A stretch of DNA of 64,000 bases, taken from the NCBI GenBank assembly GCA_037127255.1, contig JBANSL010000002.1:12754001-12818000 (forward strand), given 5' to 3'. The translations under genes were made by a program, and so were the position numbers. The number at the start of each line of letters is the position of its first letter. Position 1 is the first letter of the stretch. The notes beneath the pieces were generated by a model. The model saw nothing but the letters and a program-made list of their open reading frames with translations. It was not told the DNA's origin and made no database searches. The DNA is from Persicaria tinctoria (taxonomy: Eukaryota; Streptophyta; Magnoliopsida; Caryophyllales; Polygonaceae). Of the stretch, positions 12,061-23,072 are shown piece by piece.

Positions 12061-13491
12061 GAGTCATCTAATATACATTTTCTAGAGAGAGGGGCTCTGC
12101 CCTCTCTCCAGAAATCTCCAAACCAATTTGTGTATCTAGGATTTCAACCCTTTTCAATCCCGATTTCTTGTAAAAATTGTTGGTTTTTGGGTGGATTCCT
12201 CCCTTGCTCTTCTTTTTGGTGCAAATTTCTTTGGATTGTACGTGGGGGTTAGTTGGTTTGATTAGTGTTTCGATTTGGTCCCAATCGGCCTTTTCTCCCT
12301 TCTTCGTCTACTCAGAGCCTAATTCCTTCTTCTTCCTTGTTGGGGTGGGTTAAGTTAGGGTTTGGGTTTCTCTTGTCCTTTCAACTCTCAGGGTCTCAAT
12401 CAATCTATGTTTTCTCTTCGAATAAGACTTGACTCCTTCTCTGGGTTGAGTTTTGTTGGTTGCGTACGTAGTTGGTTGCGGCTTTAGGTGGTGGTGACGT
12501 GAAGGGTTGGGCGTTGTGTCCTCGCCGCCTTCACCCTTCCGTATCCTCGCCACTTTCTCCCTTGGGTTCGAGGTTGGCTAGCTATCTCCTTCGTCCATCG
12601 GTTTGCCTCCTATCTTCGGGTTTCTGTCGCCTTTGTTTAGATTTTGATCTACTCTCTATCTCCTTGCTTTGGTTGTTTGTTTCAATCGCTCGTGGGTTCC
12701 GGGGTCTTATCGATGGGGGTTTCGTTCCTCCTTTCTTTTGACTTCTCCATGGTCTGTCTGTTGCATGTTTGGTTTTCGGCCATCGCCGGCATGAGTTCAT
12801 CGTCGTCCTTGGCTGCACTCCTCTCGATCGCCCTTGGTCCAGGATCCCACGTTTGCGGAAATGTAAAAAAAAATGCTTGAAAAGGCCTTATTTAAATCCC
12901 AAAAGGGTTTGACAAAATTCCCGAAAGGGTTTGATAAAATCTCAAAAGGGTTAGTTCAAAATCCCGAAAGGGCATGCGAAATAATTTGAATATTAGTAGT
13001 TTAAATAATTCCTTCTCGGACTTTCAGTTTGGTCCGGGAGTTTGCACACATTTTTCGTCGGATGTTTAGTTATTCCCTTTTTGCCCTGTATTTTTCCCTC
13101 TTTTGGCGTCGAGTCTCTGCTTTGGCATGTGTGCGTTTAGTTCCGAGTTGGGTTGCAGTATCGGGCTTCCTGTATGATCGAGAGGATCATGGCTATGTTC
13201 GTGGTTTTCGAAGATCCCTCATCTAAGTGGGAGCAACGTCGGTGATCCGCACTTCCTCATGTTTCGCCCTTTCCGGTGATGTGTTACTGTTCTCCTTCTC
13301 GTCGTCGAGACGCCGTGTGAGTCGCGCGTCGCACTCTCCCGTGTTTATATGGGTTCTCATGGTTGTTTCTTTCATCTGTGTTATTTTATTTATTTATTAT
13401 GTTGTATGTTGACGGTTAATTAGTCCGTTTGTCGATTCGTGGATCTCTCAAGTTTCAGACTGTCTGAACTCGAATTTTACCTAATAAAAAA
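12061..13491 (+). mobile_element. Non-autonomous L1-like retroposon upstream of the GATA gene
   Basis: The insertion is flanked by a perfect 16-bp TSD, AAAGTATTAAACTACT (12045-12060 and 13492-13507), and ends in a short A-tail. Its 3' end has a GTTTCAGAC/GTCTGAAC stem-loop followed by TCGAATTTTACCTAATAAA. This end is shared with 29870-30066 and 53030-53676. The repeated AAAGGGTTTGA-type words near 12900-12975 recur in 53030-53676. Length is 1431 bp and I find no endonuclease or reverse transcriptase, so it would need an L1-type element in trans. It lies about 300 bp upstream of the preferred GATA start codon and may alter that promoter. Confidence 0.8.
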
Positions 13492-13790
13492 AAAGTATTA
13501 AACTACTCAATCGATCCCAAAATTAAAACATCGATCGTGATCTTAACAACTATTTTCAATTCATCCATGTACTTCAATTACCAAATTAAATTAACCTGTC
13601 CTATACAATAAGGCATAAGCTAGGGTTACCCAAACGTAGCTATAGCTATAGCTATCTCCCCATGCCATTACCGTACCCAAACAGGAGGTATAGCAACAGC
13701 CACGGAAACATGGTAGGACACACTACATCTGGTTTCTTCCTCCTTCACTACCAATCCCCCTCCTCCTCCATTACACTCTGTCCTCTCCTC

Positions 13791-14187
13791 ATGGCTTCCT
13801 CTCAGTACCCTTCCGATGGCAATGAATTCAAACCCTACTCCCCCTACTCTTCGCCTCCTTCTGTTGACTGCACTCTCTCCCTCGGAACCCCTTCCACTCG
13901 CCGGAGTTCTGATCCCTCCTTCCTCGGTAACTTCTTCTCCAACTCCTCCACTTATTATGGTGCCTCCTCCGGTCACCATACTATTAGTAACAAGCACACC
14001 GCCAATGCTAGCTCCGGTGGCAATCCTCCTGTTGTCCGCTGCTGCGCCATTTGCGACACCACCACCACTCCTCTCTGGCGCAAGGGCCCCAAGGGTCCCA
14101 AGGTACTTTATTATCTAGCTTCTCTTTTACTTCTCTCCGGTCCCAACACCCTATATATAAAATGATTAGTTCGAGCTAAACTTGAAT

Positions 14188-14223
<36 letters not shown>

Positions 14224-14554
14224 AAAATAAAGCCAGATATGATTCATTCATTTAACCACTGGAGGAGATGTATTCAGACGGGTCCACATATTTAGCTTAA
14301 TTTGTTTGTACATGTTTGGTGCTTCTAGGCTTGTTTTGTCTCCGCCTTTGTATAGGATTTTAATTTAATTCTGCGTTCTTCAATCTTTGCGTTGTTTCTG
14401 CCATGTTTTTTTCCCTGTGCAATTCATGGTTGTTGCCTCAGCTTTCCTTGCCGTTTGTGCAAATTCTTGGGTCTATCGAAAACACCAACTCAACTAGTTA
14501 GTGCATAGATTCTGACCCCCTCCTGCCGAATAGATTGGATTGGTATTCGAATTC

Positions 14555-14598
<44 letters not shown>

Positions 14599-16245
14599 GA
14601 TAGATCATATGAGAACAACCCTTATTGTATATAATGAGAACAAATCAGGACCTTTGATTTAAAGATAATCAATGGGTAGGATTGTGCCACGTATTAGGAT
14701 GAATTTTGTAAAATAATTCCGGAAAAAGGGCCCAATTCAATTGTTGCAGCGCGTGGGCGTGTGGGAGTGAAACCATAAAACCCTATCCATCCCTATCTCT
14801 GCAAACGGGAAGCCTGATAGCCGCCTCTTTGGATTCATCCCTAACGACGACGATGGCGATGGCGATTTCTGGTGAAGAGGAGGCGCCGACGACTGCAATT
14901 GCCGGTGAAGAGGAGATGCAGTGATGGCGATCGGAGAAGGAGGACGGCCAACGGAGGCGGACAACCCACAGAGGCGGTGGCGATTCGCCGGGCTTGTCGA
15001 AGGAGACGACGATGGCCGACTGGCGAAGGCTGCGACGGTGGCAAAATGGGCCTGCAGGTGATTGCGAAGGGCGCAGGTGGTCGTGTGAAGGGCGGCGGTT
15101 GCGAAGGTGGTCGGTGATTGCGAAGGTCGCCTCGACAAAAGACGGCGGTTGCGAACCGTCTTCTCAGGTCACCAGCACCCGCCGGCGCTACCAATTAGCC
15201 CTGTCCCCAATCGTCATCACCATCGCCAACGCCATGCCTCTAACCGAACCGTCTTCTCCGGTCACCAGCACCGGTCGGCGCTACCAATTAGCCCCTAGTC
15301 TGGTAAGCCTTTCCTCTCTTTCTCTCTTCAATTGAAGGTACGGTGAAGGCGGACCACGATTGCGAAGGCGGTGAGAGCACATCTACGGCTTGTCCGGCTC
15401 CAAAGGTGGCGCCTCCTAGTCGTCGACCTCCCTCCTTCTCACTTCTTACAAATCCAAATTGGTTTTGAATCGAGATTTATGGGTTGTTTTGAATCGAATT
15501 CCTGGAATGAATTAGGTCGATACCTTAGGAATTGTGTATTAAATCGAATCCCTGGAATGATCTGGAGGGGAGATTGATGTTTTGTGTTGAATTGCTGTTA
15601 TGGAGATTGAAGTCCTGGAATGAATTAGGTCGAAGTCCTGGAATCGAAGTCCTGGGTTGTTTTGAATCGACATTTCATGAGATTTAAGATTTATTCGGAG
15701 GAAAGCCCAAATTATTCATATGTATGGCTGATTTTGTGCATCATGGGATGAGTTTTTTTTATCCTGACGGTCCTATGAAAAAAAAGATACCATCGAATAA
15801 TCATGCGATACCATCGAATAATCATGTGATACCATCGATTAATTTTTAGGTCATCGAATAATCAAGCTATACCATCGATACCATTGCATAATTCGTCTAT
15901 ACCATTGCATAATTCGTGAATACAATCTAATAATTTAGCGATACCATCGAATAATCAATCATTTATAAAGATTAAAAAAAAATCATATACCATCGCATAA
16001 TCTGTCGATACCATTACATAATCAGACGATACGATTGAATAATCTAGATATACTGTCGAATAATTTGAAGAGAGTGCACCACACACGCCCCCATTCAGCA
16101 AGTGGGCAAAAAAACGACGTGGGCCCCACTGTTTTTTAATTTAAAAAAAGCCAAAATTGCCTATTAATCTCAGCCTTCCCTTTCATTCAATCAACGTTCC
16201 AGATTTGTTCTCATTTTACTCAATAAGGCTTGTTCAGCCATGAAC

Positions 16246-16276
<31 letters not shown>

Positions 16277-17288
16277 AAATTCAATGTTCACTTAGCTAAT
16301 TGGACCAATTAGGTAAGTGGCATGGGAATAATTGCTCCAATTAATTAAATTTGTTCTAGCAATATATATGTACTTATTACTCCATCAGATCGAAAATAAA
16401 CATGTTTGACTTTTGTATATGTAGTTTTAACTACTTTCGTTCAGAAATAGATATCGTTTGACTTTTTGACATATTTTTTAAGGGGTTAAGAGCACCCACA
16501 TTGGTAGTTTTAAGTGGATTTTTAGAGACAAGAAAGTATTATAATATTAAAGAAGGGTTAAAACCTCAATTTTGAGTTGCTTGAGTAGCAACTAAACTAA
16601 AAACCCAAGAAACCAAATTGAAGAGAGATAGAGAGAAGGGGCGGGGAGAGAATGAGTGGGAATTGATGAGACAAAAGGAAATGTGAGACCAAATGCTATT
16701 ATTTATAAGTATAGAAATAACAAATGATGGTTTTTATGGATGTGGGTAAAAAAATAAGTTGGGTTTTTTGAGGAGAGATGTGATAAAAGAAATTAAGAAA
16801 CCCACACTAATGCGGATGCTCTAAAATCTATATAAAATGTCAATTTTTTAGTAATTTTTTAATATATTATAAATATTTAATAATAATGAGTGTTATATTA
16901 TTTAAAAAGTTAATATTTTATATAGTTTTTAACTCTTTAATTAAAAAATGTGTCAAAAAGTTTTTTTTTTGGTAATCAGTGTGTCAAAAAGTTAAACGTG
17001 AAGGAAGTAGTATATAAAATCTTATTTATTCATTAATCAATTTGGTATGTGGGAGTGTAACAGACTCTTTGCAATGCGTGTGGGATTCGGTTCAAGAAGG
17101 TGGAGAGAAGGGCGAAGGCATCCGCCGCCGCCGCCAACCCTTTAGGCGGTGGCGAGATCGAAATGGGGAAAGCCACAATTACCAAGCCGGAAAGGGGCAG
17201 TACTACTTGTCGGCGCCGGCGAAAGAGCCCAGCTGGTTCAGAGACGTCGACTGGCTCTCTATCTTCGTCTCCTTCACTGGCTGATTAG
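13791..17288 (+). CDS. HAN-like B-class GATA zinc-finger transcription factor (2 exons: 13791-14102, 17064-17288)
   Basis: Predicted nuclear DNA-binding regulator of the plant GATA18/19/20 (HANABA TARANU) group, known for roles in meristem, floral and embryo patterning. The preferred start (13791) gives 178 residues. An in-frame ATG at 13662 would add 43, but the MASSQYP start suits the family better. The HAN motif VDCTLSLGTPSTR is at residues 25-37. The zinc finger spans the intron: CAICDTTTTPLWRKGPKGPK ends exon 1 and TLCNACGIRFKK begins exon 2, giving Cys85, 88, 107 and 110 in C-x2-C-x18-C-x2-C spacing. Exon 1 ends AAG|GTACTT and exon 2 follows TAACAG|ACT, both in phase 0. The C-terminal region is short and basic to Ser-rich and may be shortened relative to the copy at 34681. 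The intron holds several transposons, and an L1-like insertion lies just upstream, so expression may be altered. All finger residues are intact. Confidence 0.82.
14580..16258. mobile_element. MULE-like element inside the GATA intron
   Basis: The ends form an imperfect inverted repeat of about 75 bp. The left end (14590-14675) contains TATGAGAACAACCCTTATTG and AATGAGAACAAATC. The right end (16180-16258) carries the complementary GATTTGTTCTCATT and CAATAAGGCTTGTTC. Both outer edges are GA/CT microsatellite next to TA repeats, so the TSD cannot be read. The interior has a GC-rich coding-like stretch (14830-15420), possibly captured, in which I recognise no protein, and a degenerate 20-bp repeat (15775-16075). 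Confidence 0.6.
15775..16075 (+). repeat. Degenerate repeat of a GATACCATCGAATAATC-type unit
   Basis: At least ten diverged copies of a unit near GATACCATCGAATAATCA occur with irregular spacing of about 18-30 bp. The array lies toward the right end of the MULE-like element, suggesting subterminal repeats rather than a true satellite. Confidence 0.75.
16431..17010. mobile_element. Stowaway-like (Tc1/mariner) MITE, interrupted
   Basis: The left end CTACTTTCGTTC with GTTTGACTTTTTGACA is mirrored by the right end TGTCAAAAAGTTAAACGTGAAGGAAGTAG, read here in two parts (TGTCAAAAAGTTAAAC and GAAGGAAGTAG). This matches the widespread CTCCCTCCGTTC Stowaway terminus in degenerate form. It is split by the PIF-like MITE at 16490-16821 and ends about 50 bp before GATA exon 2. 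The TA target site is only partly conserved. Confidence 0.6.
16490..16821. mobile_element. PIF/Harbinger-like MITE nested in the Stowaway MITE
   Basis: Termini GAGCACCCACATTGG and CTAATGCGGATGCTC form imperfect TIRs. The 3-bp TSD is TAA (16487-16489 and 16822-16824), as for PIF/Harbinger elements. The 332-bp interior is non-coding. Confidence 0.75.
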
Positions 17289-17776
17289 GTTATTGGCCGG
17301 GGATTTTAATAGGACGCACCAAAGTGGGTGATTGCTTGGCTGAATCCGGTGACTGCCCAAACCACCTGATTTTAGGGTTTTGGGATCTTTACTAGTTTAA
17401 TTTTGTTTGATGGGTATGTAATTGGTAATAAATTGACCGGCTTTCAGGGACGAATTCTATGTTGGACCGGTTTTATTATATTTTATAATAATACCTTATT
17501 GTTAAATAAGTAATAATAAAATCTTATCATTAAATATAATGAACTAAAATAATCAATCTTAATGATTAAAGATAAAATAATTTAAGGCACAATATTTATA
17601 AAATAACTCATGATAAAATGATATATTTTGTAACCACTTAAAGATATGAGATGGACACATAGGATGACACGTGAATAAAAAAAAATTAAGGTTAGATTGC
17701 ATTAGAAACTGACACATATTTATTGACACATGAATTGCACCGGTTCAAAGGAGGCTTCAGATCTCTAATTTAGCAT
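17289..17776. other. GATA 3' flank, no further gene
   Basis: The first roughly 190 bp after the stop are conserved in the pseudogene copy near 34933-35090 (shared CAGGGACGAA and TTGGACCG words), so this was the 3' untranslated or flanking part of the ancestral gene. The remainder is AT-rich and featureless. Confidence 0.55.
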
Positions 17777-17784
17777 ATTAGAGC

Positions 17785-18442
17785 TAGGGATGACAATTTC
17801 ACCCGCACCCGACGGATATCCATCTCACCCGACCCGAAAAAGTGGGTGAAAATCCGAAATAAAGCGGATATTAAATGGGTGATGGGTGAACGGGTGATGG
17901 GTCGGGTCGGATTCGGGTGAAGACATTCCCCACCCGTCACCCGACCCATCACCCGATCCGTCACCCAACCCGTCACCCGACTTATATTATATAATTATAT
18001 TTTATATGTGAAATTACTAATATACCCCCATAACCCCTAATTCAAGATACATATAAATGATTTCGAGCTTGAAGGCTTTGGTCGTTGAAGATTATGTTTT
18101 CTCTTCTTTTTATTCATAACTGTTGTAATGTTTTCTCTAGCTTGAAGTGCTTAAAGTTGTGGATGTTTACACGTATTTGACCGAATTTGACTATATTTGG
18201 TACGTGTTTATTCGTCGATATGTTCGACGTATATTTTTCAATAATTTTTCTTGATGAATTTGATGTCTTGTATTTCACCCGAATTATCACCCGATCCACC
18301 CGATCACCCGGTGGGTGATGGGTGGACGGGGCGGGTGAAATGTTTGGTGGGTGATGGGTCGGGTAGGGTGAAGGATTTTGGATGGTGGGTCGGGTAACGG
18401 AAGTAGATCATCCACCCATCACCCGACCCATTGTCATCCCTA
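17785..18442. mobile_element. hAT-type element rich in GGGTGATGGGTC
   Basis: TIRs TAGGGATGACAAT and ATTGTCATCCCTA are perfect over 13 bp. The 8-bp TSD is ATTAGAGC (17777-17784 and 18443-18450). Subterminal blocks consist of CACCCGACCC/GGGTGATGGG repeats. No transposase is seen. The insertion point is at the very terminus of a second MITE, so its TSD duplicates that MITE's first bases. Confidence 0.9.
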
Positions 18443-18446
18443 ATTA

Positions 18447-18711
18447 GAGCAACCCCAACAGGTTCTCCATATTAAGTTTTTAGGGAATTTAAGACGGGTT
18501 TTGATCCAACAGCTTCCCCATTACATTCCCCAAAATAGAGAATGAGAAGAAAAAATGGAGATTATTCCCTTAATTTGTAGAAAACTCTATATATTTTGAG
18601 GTAAACTCCAAAATGCAGAAGTTGTTGGAATTTGACCCAAAAAAATTCAAAATATGTGATTTATAATTCTCCATTTTGGAGAATTTTTTAGGGAAGTTCT
18701 TGGGCATGCTC
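18447..18711. mobile_element. PIF/Harbinger-like MITE
   Basis: It begins GAGCAACCCCAACAG and ends TTGGGCATGCTC, flanked by TTA on both sides (18444-18446 and 18712-18714). TIRs are imperfect and there is no coding content. The hAT element at 17785-18442 inserted into its left end. Confidence 0.75.
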
Positions 18712-18761
18712 TTAGTATATTATTTATAAATAAAATAGATTTTCTATATAACTTATAATAT

Positions 18762-18871
18762 ACTCCCTCCGTTCATTAATAAGTGTCGTTTGACTTTTGA
18801 CACGTTTTTTAAGGAGCTAAAAACTATATAAAATATTAACTTTTTTATTAATTTTTTAAAATAATTTTTAA
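18762..18871 (+). mobile_element. Stowaway-like MITE left part
   Basis: TACTCCCTCCGTTCATTAAT followed by GTTTGACTTTTGACACG is the classic Stowaway-like terminus. No matching right end is seen before copy A starts, so it is truncated or shares a breakpoint with the loss of copy A's left end. Confidence 0.5.
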
Positions 18872-18904
18872 CCATATTAGCAAAATGTCCACCCCTAAAA
18901 TAAA

Positions 18905-19145
18905 GTTGTTGAAACTCATGTGCTAACTTCTGTTTCAGCAGTTTTTTTTCCGCTTTTTTTTTTCGTTTTTTTCGCATTTCCAGAGTTGTTGAAACCCCTT
19001 TGCCACACTCTGTTTCAACAGTTTTTTTTTTCGCTTTTTTTTTTCGCGTTTCAAGAGTTGCTGAAACCCTTGTGCCACCCTCTGTTTCAACAGTTTTTTT
19101 TGTTTTTTTTTTTTCCGCGTTGCTCAAACCGAAGTTGCTAAAACC
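18905..19145. repeat. Tandem T-rich units with GTTTCAGCAG/GTTGCTGAAAC motifs (copy A)
   Basis: About three units of 70-85 bp each run from TCTGTTTCAGCAG or TCTGTTTCAACAG through a T-rich CGCTTTTTT stretch to TTTCCAGAGTTG.TGAAACC and a TGTGCCAC word. Copy C has a parallel array at 50418-50700. Confidence 0.8.
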
Positions 19146-20056
19146 CCGGTTTCAGCACTGTTGTAGATGCTGAAATCCCGGTTTCAGCAACCTTGTTGAT
19201 GCTAAAACTCCGGTTTCAACAACGTTGTTGATTTTGAGGTGATTATTGTTGACACTGCTGAAAATGTTATACATACAAGCTACTGAAAATAGAAAACCTG
19301 AAATGTTGTCATATATGCTTGTAAGATATAGTAGTAGCTCATACAATTTTATAAGAATCAATTTCAGCAAGGCAATTTTTTTTTGTTGAAACTGCCATTA
19401 TCCAAACTCTCATTAGCTAATTAAAAACATTAGCTCTACCGGCCTTTTACATTAGCTAATTAAGAACATTGGCTCTACCTGCTGAAATATTGAAACCGGG
19501 GTTCTCCGTGCTCTCTTTGTTCTTCCTCGCTCTACCAACGTTGCTGAAATGCTGAAACCGGGATTCTTCGTGCTCTCTTTGTCCTTCCTAACTTCCTTGC
19601 TCGCTTGCATCCTCACCGAATACACCAGTACACTAGTCAATATACACCAAGCATTTATATTCACAATAATTTGCTGAAATTGCACAAAAAAAAAGTCTAG
19701 AAAAAGGCTCAATTTAATAACAAAGACTCTATATACACCAGACATTAGTATTCACAATAATTTATATATATCTATAAATTAATCATCAATGAAAGAAAAA
19801 GAAATTGAAATGGTAATACCATTTCAGCAATTGCTGAAATGCTGAAATTCATCAAAGTACTAAAATGCTGAAATGCCCTTAGCCGTTCTTCAAAAGTTAA
19901 AGCAATGTAAACAAAATTGGTGAAATTACCAATATCCAAATATCTCAACAAAGCAAACACATTCAAGAACAACATAAGGATCACAAATTCAACAACTGTA
20001 CACAAATTAAAGACCTGAAAGCTAAAATCCTCAAAAGCTATTTCATACTCTCTTAC

Positions 20057-20182
20057 CTCCATCTCTATGAGATACTCGTATATGCCACTAGCGTACGACG
20101 CGCACATCTGCGGGTCATCATCATTCTTCATAGTATCAATTCCTCTCCTACTCACCGCCGACAAGTCCACCGCATCCTCCAC
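20057..20182 (-). pseudogene. Captured cyclin-A3-like exon fragment
   Basis: The minus strand encodes 42 residues including GIDTMKNDDDPQMCASYASG and IYEYLIEME. These resemble the start of the cyclin box region of plant A3-type cyclins (typical pattern DDPQMC.AY..DIYEYL). The fragment ends at a GAG|GTAAGA donor with intron sequence beyond, so genomic DNA was captured. The core cyclin box is absent, so no cyclin function is expected. It lies inside copy A. Confidence 0.6.
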
Positions 20183-20949
20183 CGGCGTTTTACTCCCGCC
20201 CTCGCATCCATCGTCTCCAGATCCAACGTCGTACTGTCAGATATGTTATTGTCGGTGCCGGCCTCGCACCCCTCGCCCGCCCGTCGGTTTCAACGTTGTA
20301 CTGTCAGATATGTGGTGGCTGCAACACCACAACCTCCCCCTCCGCCGAATCTCCGTCGCCTCCGCCTATTGCATGTCGCCATCAAATAGAAAGCTTCTAC
20401 GACGGCGAAGCTCTTCGACAACTAGTCTCAATTACAGCCTTCAATTCGGCCACTGTCCACCGCCAGATCGGGATTGAAAGCTTCTATCGGAGAAGAAGAG
20501 ACCGGAGACCGCTGCGAAGCCAAAGGCAACTGTTGCACAGTCGAAAGCAAAATCGACGGAGAGAGATAAAACGGAGGAAGCAGATCTGAATCCAATTCCC
20601 GATCTGCTCGGCCATGGCAGTTGCACCCTCCGTCCAGATCCCGTGTCCTCCTCCGTGCTCCACTCCGACAATAACCGTCCAGATCCGGTCGCCTCCGGGC
20701 TCTCTGCCGCCAGATTCGAGGATCTCGTGGAGAGAGCGTCGTGACAGAGCAAAGATGAAGATGATGGGAACAATGTTTTAGTTTTGGTGCTGAAACGCCA
20801 TTGACTGAGGGGTAATTTTGTCCATAAAAGTTTAGGTGGACAAAACCCTAATTTTACAAGGGTGGGAGACACTCTCCAATTAGAGGCCCAAAAATGGGTC
20901 CGTTGGGCAAATTTTCTCTAATATATATATAAACTTTTCTTTTATAATT

Positions 20950-21185
20950 TAATGCTTACTCCATCTCACAAAATTTATTGTTTTAACTTCGACGTGTTTT
21001 TTAAGGATGATATAAAATATCAATTATTTTATTAATTTTTTAAAATAATCTCATACTTAATATAATTATCTATAAAATTATTTTTAAAATCATTAAAAAT
21101 TTGATATCTTGATATATTTTTTAGCTTCTTAAATCACAAGATGAAAATAAAATCTGAACTAAATATTGAATATGGAGGGAATTGA
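20950..21185. mobile_element. Stowaway-like MITE
   Basis: The left end CTCCATCTCACAAAATTTATTG-like word (CTCCATCTCACAAAA) with TTTTAACTTCGACGTG is mirrored by GAATATGGAGGGA at the right. The interior is AT-rich and non-coding. Termini are diverged and the TA target is approximate. Confidence 0.45.
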
Positions 21186-21800
21186 ATACATATTAATAAT
21201 AAGTAGCTAGTAAATTATAAAAGAAAAGTAAAAAAAGCTAATGTCTTATACAATATAGTTTTACAATTTTCCCGTTTAGACCAACGTCAACGTTGTGAGA
21301 AAACTAAGTTGCGTAAATTTGAGGGCGATTTAATTATTTATCACCACTCGATCAACGTTATGTGTGTGAGTGTGACTGTGTGAGTCGTGACACTGCAGTA
21401 ACAAAACTAATAACCATTTTACAGACTACTAAAAAAAACTTTTTTTTCTACCAAAAAAAACAAACAATTAAACTTTTTTGCAAGTAAAGATTTAAAATAT
21501 CGAGACATTTTTCATGTTTATAAATTGAGAGGTGGAGAGATTTGATAAATGGATTGATCGTCATGGTAAAAAAAAAAACAAAACAAGAAAAAAACAAATC
21601 GTAAAAAAAAAGAAAAAAAAGCATCACTCTCAACATTATTCGAGCAAATCATCAATCCGAGCACGACAAAGTCGAAGATGACTCATGGTTGTTCTACAAT
21701 AAACAGGTCAAATTTCAGAAATCATCCTCTCAATACATCATTTTGCACAAAATCTCCCTTTAAATTGAAAATTTCAAGAAACCACCCTATTAAGGGTGTA
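21186..21800. other. AT-rich intergenic DNA, nothing recognised
   Basis: A-runs and T-runs, with a GTGTGAGTGTGACTGTGTGA stretch near 21365. No coding or terminal-repeat signal is seen. Confidence 0.6.
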
Positions 21801-21808
21801 ATTAGATG

Positions 21809-22201
21809 CAGTGGCGGAGCCAGGGGGTGCATGGAGGTGCTCGAGCACCCCCTGGCGGAAAAAAAAAATACAAAAAAGAAATTAATTTTTTTGCATATAT
21901 TTAGTATTTTTAAGGTAATATAACATATCTAAATGATATTTTAGACAAGAATGTTAACTAGCTCAAGTGGTAAAGGGAGGAAGGGTGAAAACATAAAATC
22001 AAGAGGTCATGAGTTCAAATCCCAACTCTTTTCACTCTTCTTTTTATTTTACCACATCATTAATTGTTCTTGATTTCTCTATATTTTTTAGTTTCTACCA
22101 ACTGTTTCATTAAAAGAATGTTCTTAATAAGTATACACCGAAAAAAAAAGTCACGAAATTTTTTTAGCACCCCCTGGCCGAGAATCCTGGCTCCGCCACT
22201 G
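21809..22201. mobile_element. hAT MITE (CAGTGGCGGAGCC family) with internal tRNA-like boxes
   Basis: TIRs CAGTGGCGGAGCCAGG and CCTGGCTCCGCCACTG are flanked by the perfect 8-bp TSD ATTAGATG (21801-21808 and 22202-22209). The subterminal GCACCCCCTGG block is itself inverted at the other end. The core (21957-22023) has TAGCTCAAGTGGTAAAGG and, about 40 bp later, GAGTTCAAATCCC, the order and spacing of RNA polymerase III A and B boxes. There is no transposase. Confidence 0.95.
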
Positions 22202-22209
22202 ATTAGATG

Positions 22210-22892
22210 CTTGCAAAAAACCATTTCATCTCACTTTTCCCTCTATGATTGTTGTAAAATGCATGAAATTACCCTTTTGTCCTTATACTTTTAATATATT
22301 AGAAGGTTAAAAAGGGATATTGTCATTCAACAATTTTCATTTTTCCATTTAAAGAGATGGCCGAGATGTAAAGGATGAACTCATGAACACCTAAGAGAAT
22401 CTTGAACCAACTAAATCAAGGATGAAACACTTGAGAATTGTCAAGAGATGAACTGAGATATTAGTGATGAAGAGTGCTATTTTGCACTTTTAACATCAAA
22501 CTTAATGTAAAAGATGGGATGCGTGTTTTTTTTTTTTAAGAAACAGCTAGCTTTTAAAGGGTGGTTTCATAGAATTTTTATTTAAATGAGTGGTTTTGTA
22601 TAAAATGATGTAGTTAAGGAATGGTTTTATGGAATTTGGCCTAAATATTTTGTTCGAACAACATCCTAATTTGTTGTTTAAAAAAACGATTGGGCCCAAT
22701 TCACTCATATTTCAGGATTCTGCTACAGCCCAATTCATCTACGGGCCTAATTTTCAGGGCCCAATTTCATTATCTTGCGGATCGTTTTGCCATTCGCTAG
22801 TCATATAGATTCCCACCGGATAAGTAGGAATTTTGTGTTGGCATTCGAAGTAGATCTTTCGAAATGAGGTCTTGTAGCGTTGTGGGGATTTC
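22210..22892. other. Intergenic, no gene seen
   Basis: Unremarkable AT-rich sequence. 22690-22800 contains GGGCCCAATT and CTTGCGGATC words that recur near 36966-37215 and 47945-48035, suggesting a dispersed repeat. Confidence 0.45.
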
Positions 22893-22904
22893 TACATGTA
22901 GATT

Positions 22905-23060
22905 CATTATGGGTTTGTTCAACCAAAAAGGATACGTGGGTAGTATTTAAAGGTCTCAGTTTCGAATCCCGCTTCGGTTGACCACTAGAGGTTTATCTGA
23001 TTGTTAACTTCAGCCTTTACGGTTCCATAGGATTAGTTGGGTGTAAATTCAAAAAAGTTG
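22905..23060 (+). mobile_element. tRNA-derived SINE
   Basis: The 156-bp insertion has the 12-bp TSD TACATGTAGATT (22893-22904 and 23061-23072). Promoter-like boxes are ACGTGGGTAGT followed by TTTCGAATCCCG. The tail is short and A-rich (CAAAAAAGTTG). Size, boxes and TSD fit a plant SINE. Confidence 0.8.
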
Positions 23061-23072
23061 TACATGTAGATT

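Larger units (their letters stand above)
18872..20917. mobile_element. GTTTCAGCAAC-family element, copy A (left-truncated)
   Basis: It shares with copies B, C and D the ATATTAGCAAAATGTCC head region, arrays of GTTTCAGCAAC/GTTGCTGAAAC words joined by T-rich CGCTTTTTT spacers, and the tail GGTGGGAGACACTCTC...GGGCCCA...GTTGGGCAAATTTTCT. The outermost head (GGGGTGATTA) is missing. The cargo includes a cyclin-A3-like exon (20057-20182, minus) and a GC-rich minus-strand segment (20190-20870) related to copy B's cargo. No transposase is present. Confidence 0.7.

Noticed and set aside
14737..15335. GC-rich frames on both strands inside the GATA intron
   Set aside because: Arg/Pro-rich in every frame and within a MULE-like element. 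They may be captured DNA, but no protein family is recognisable.
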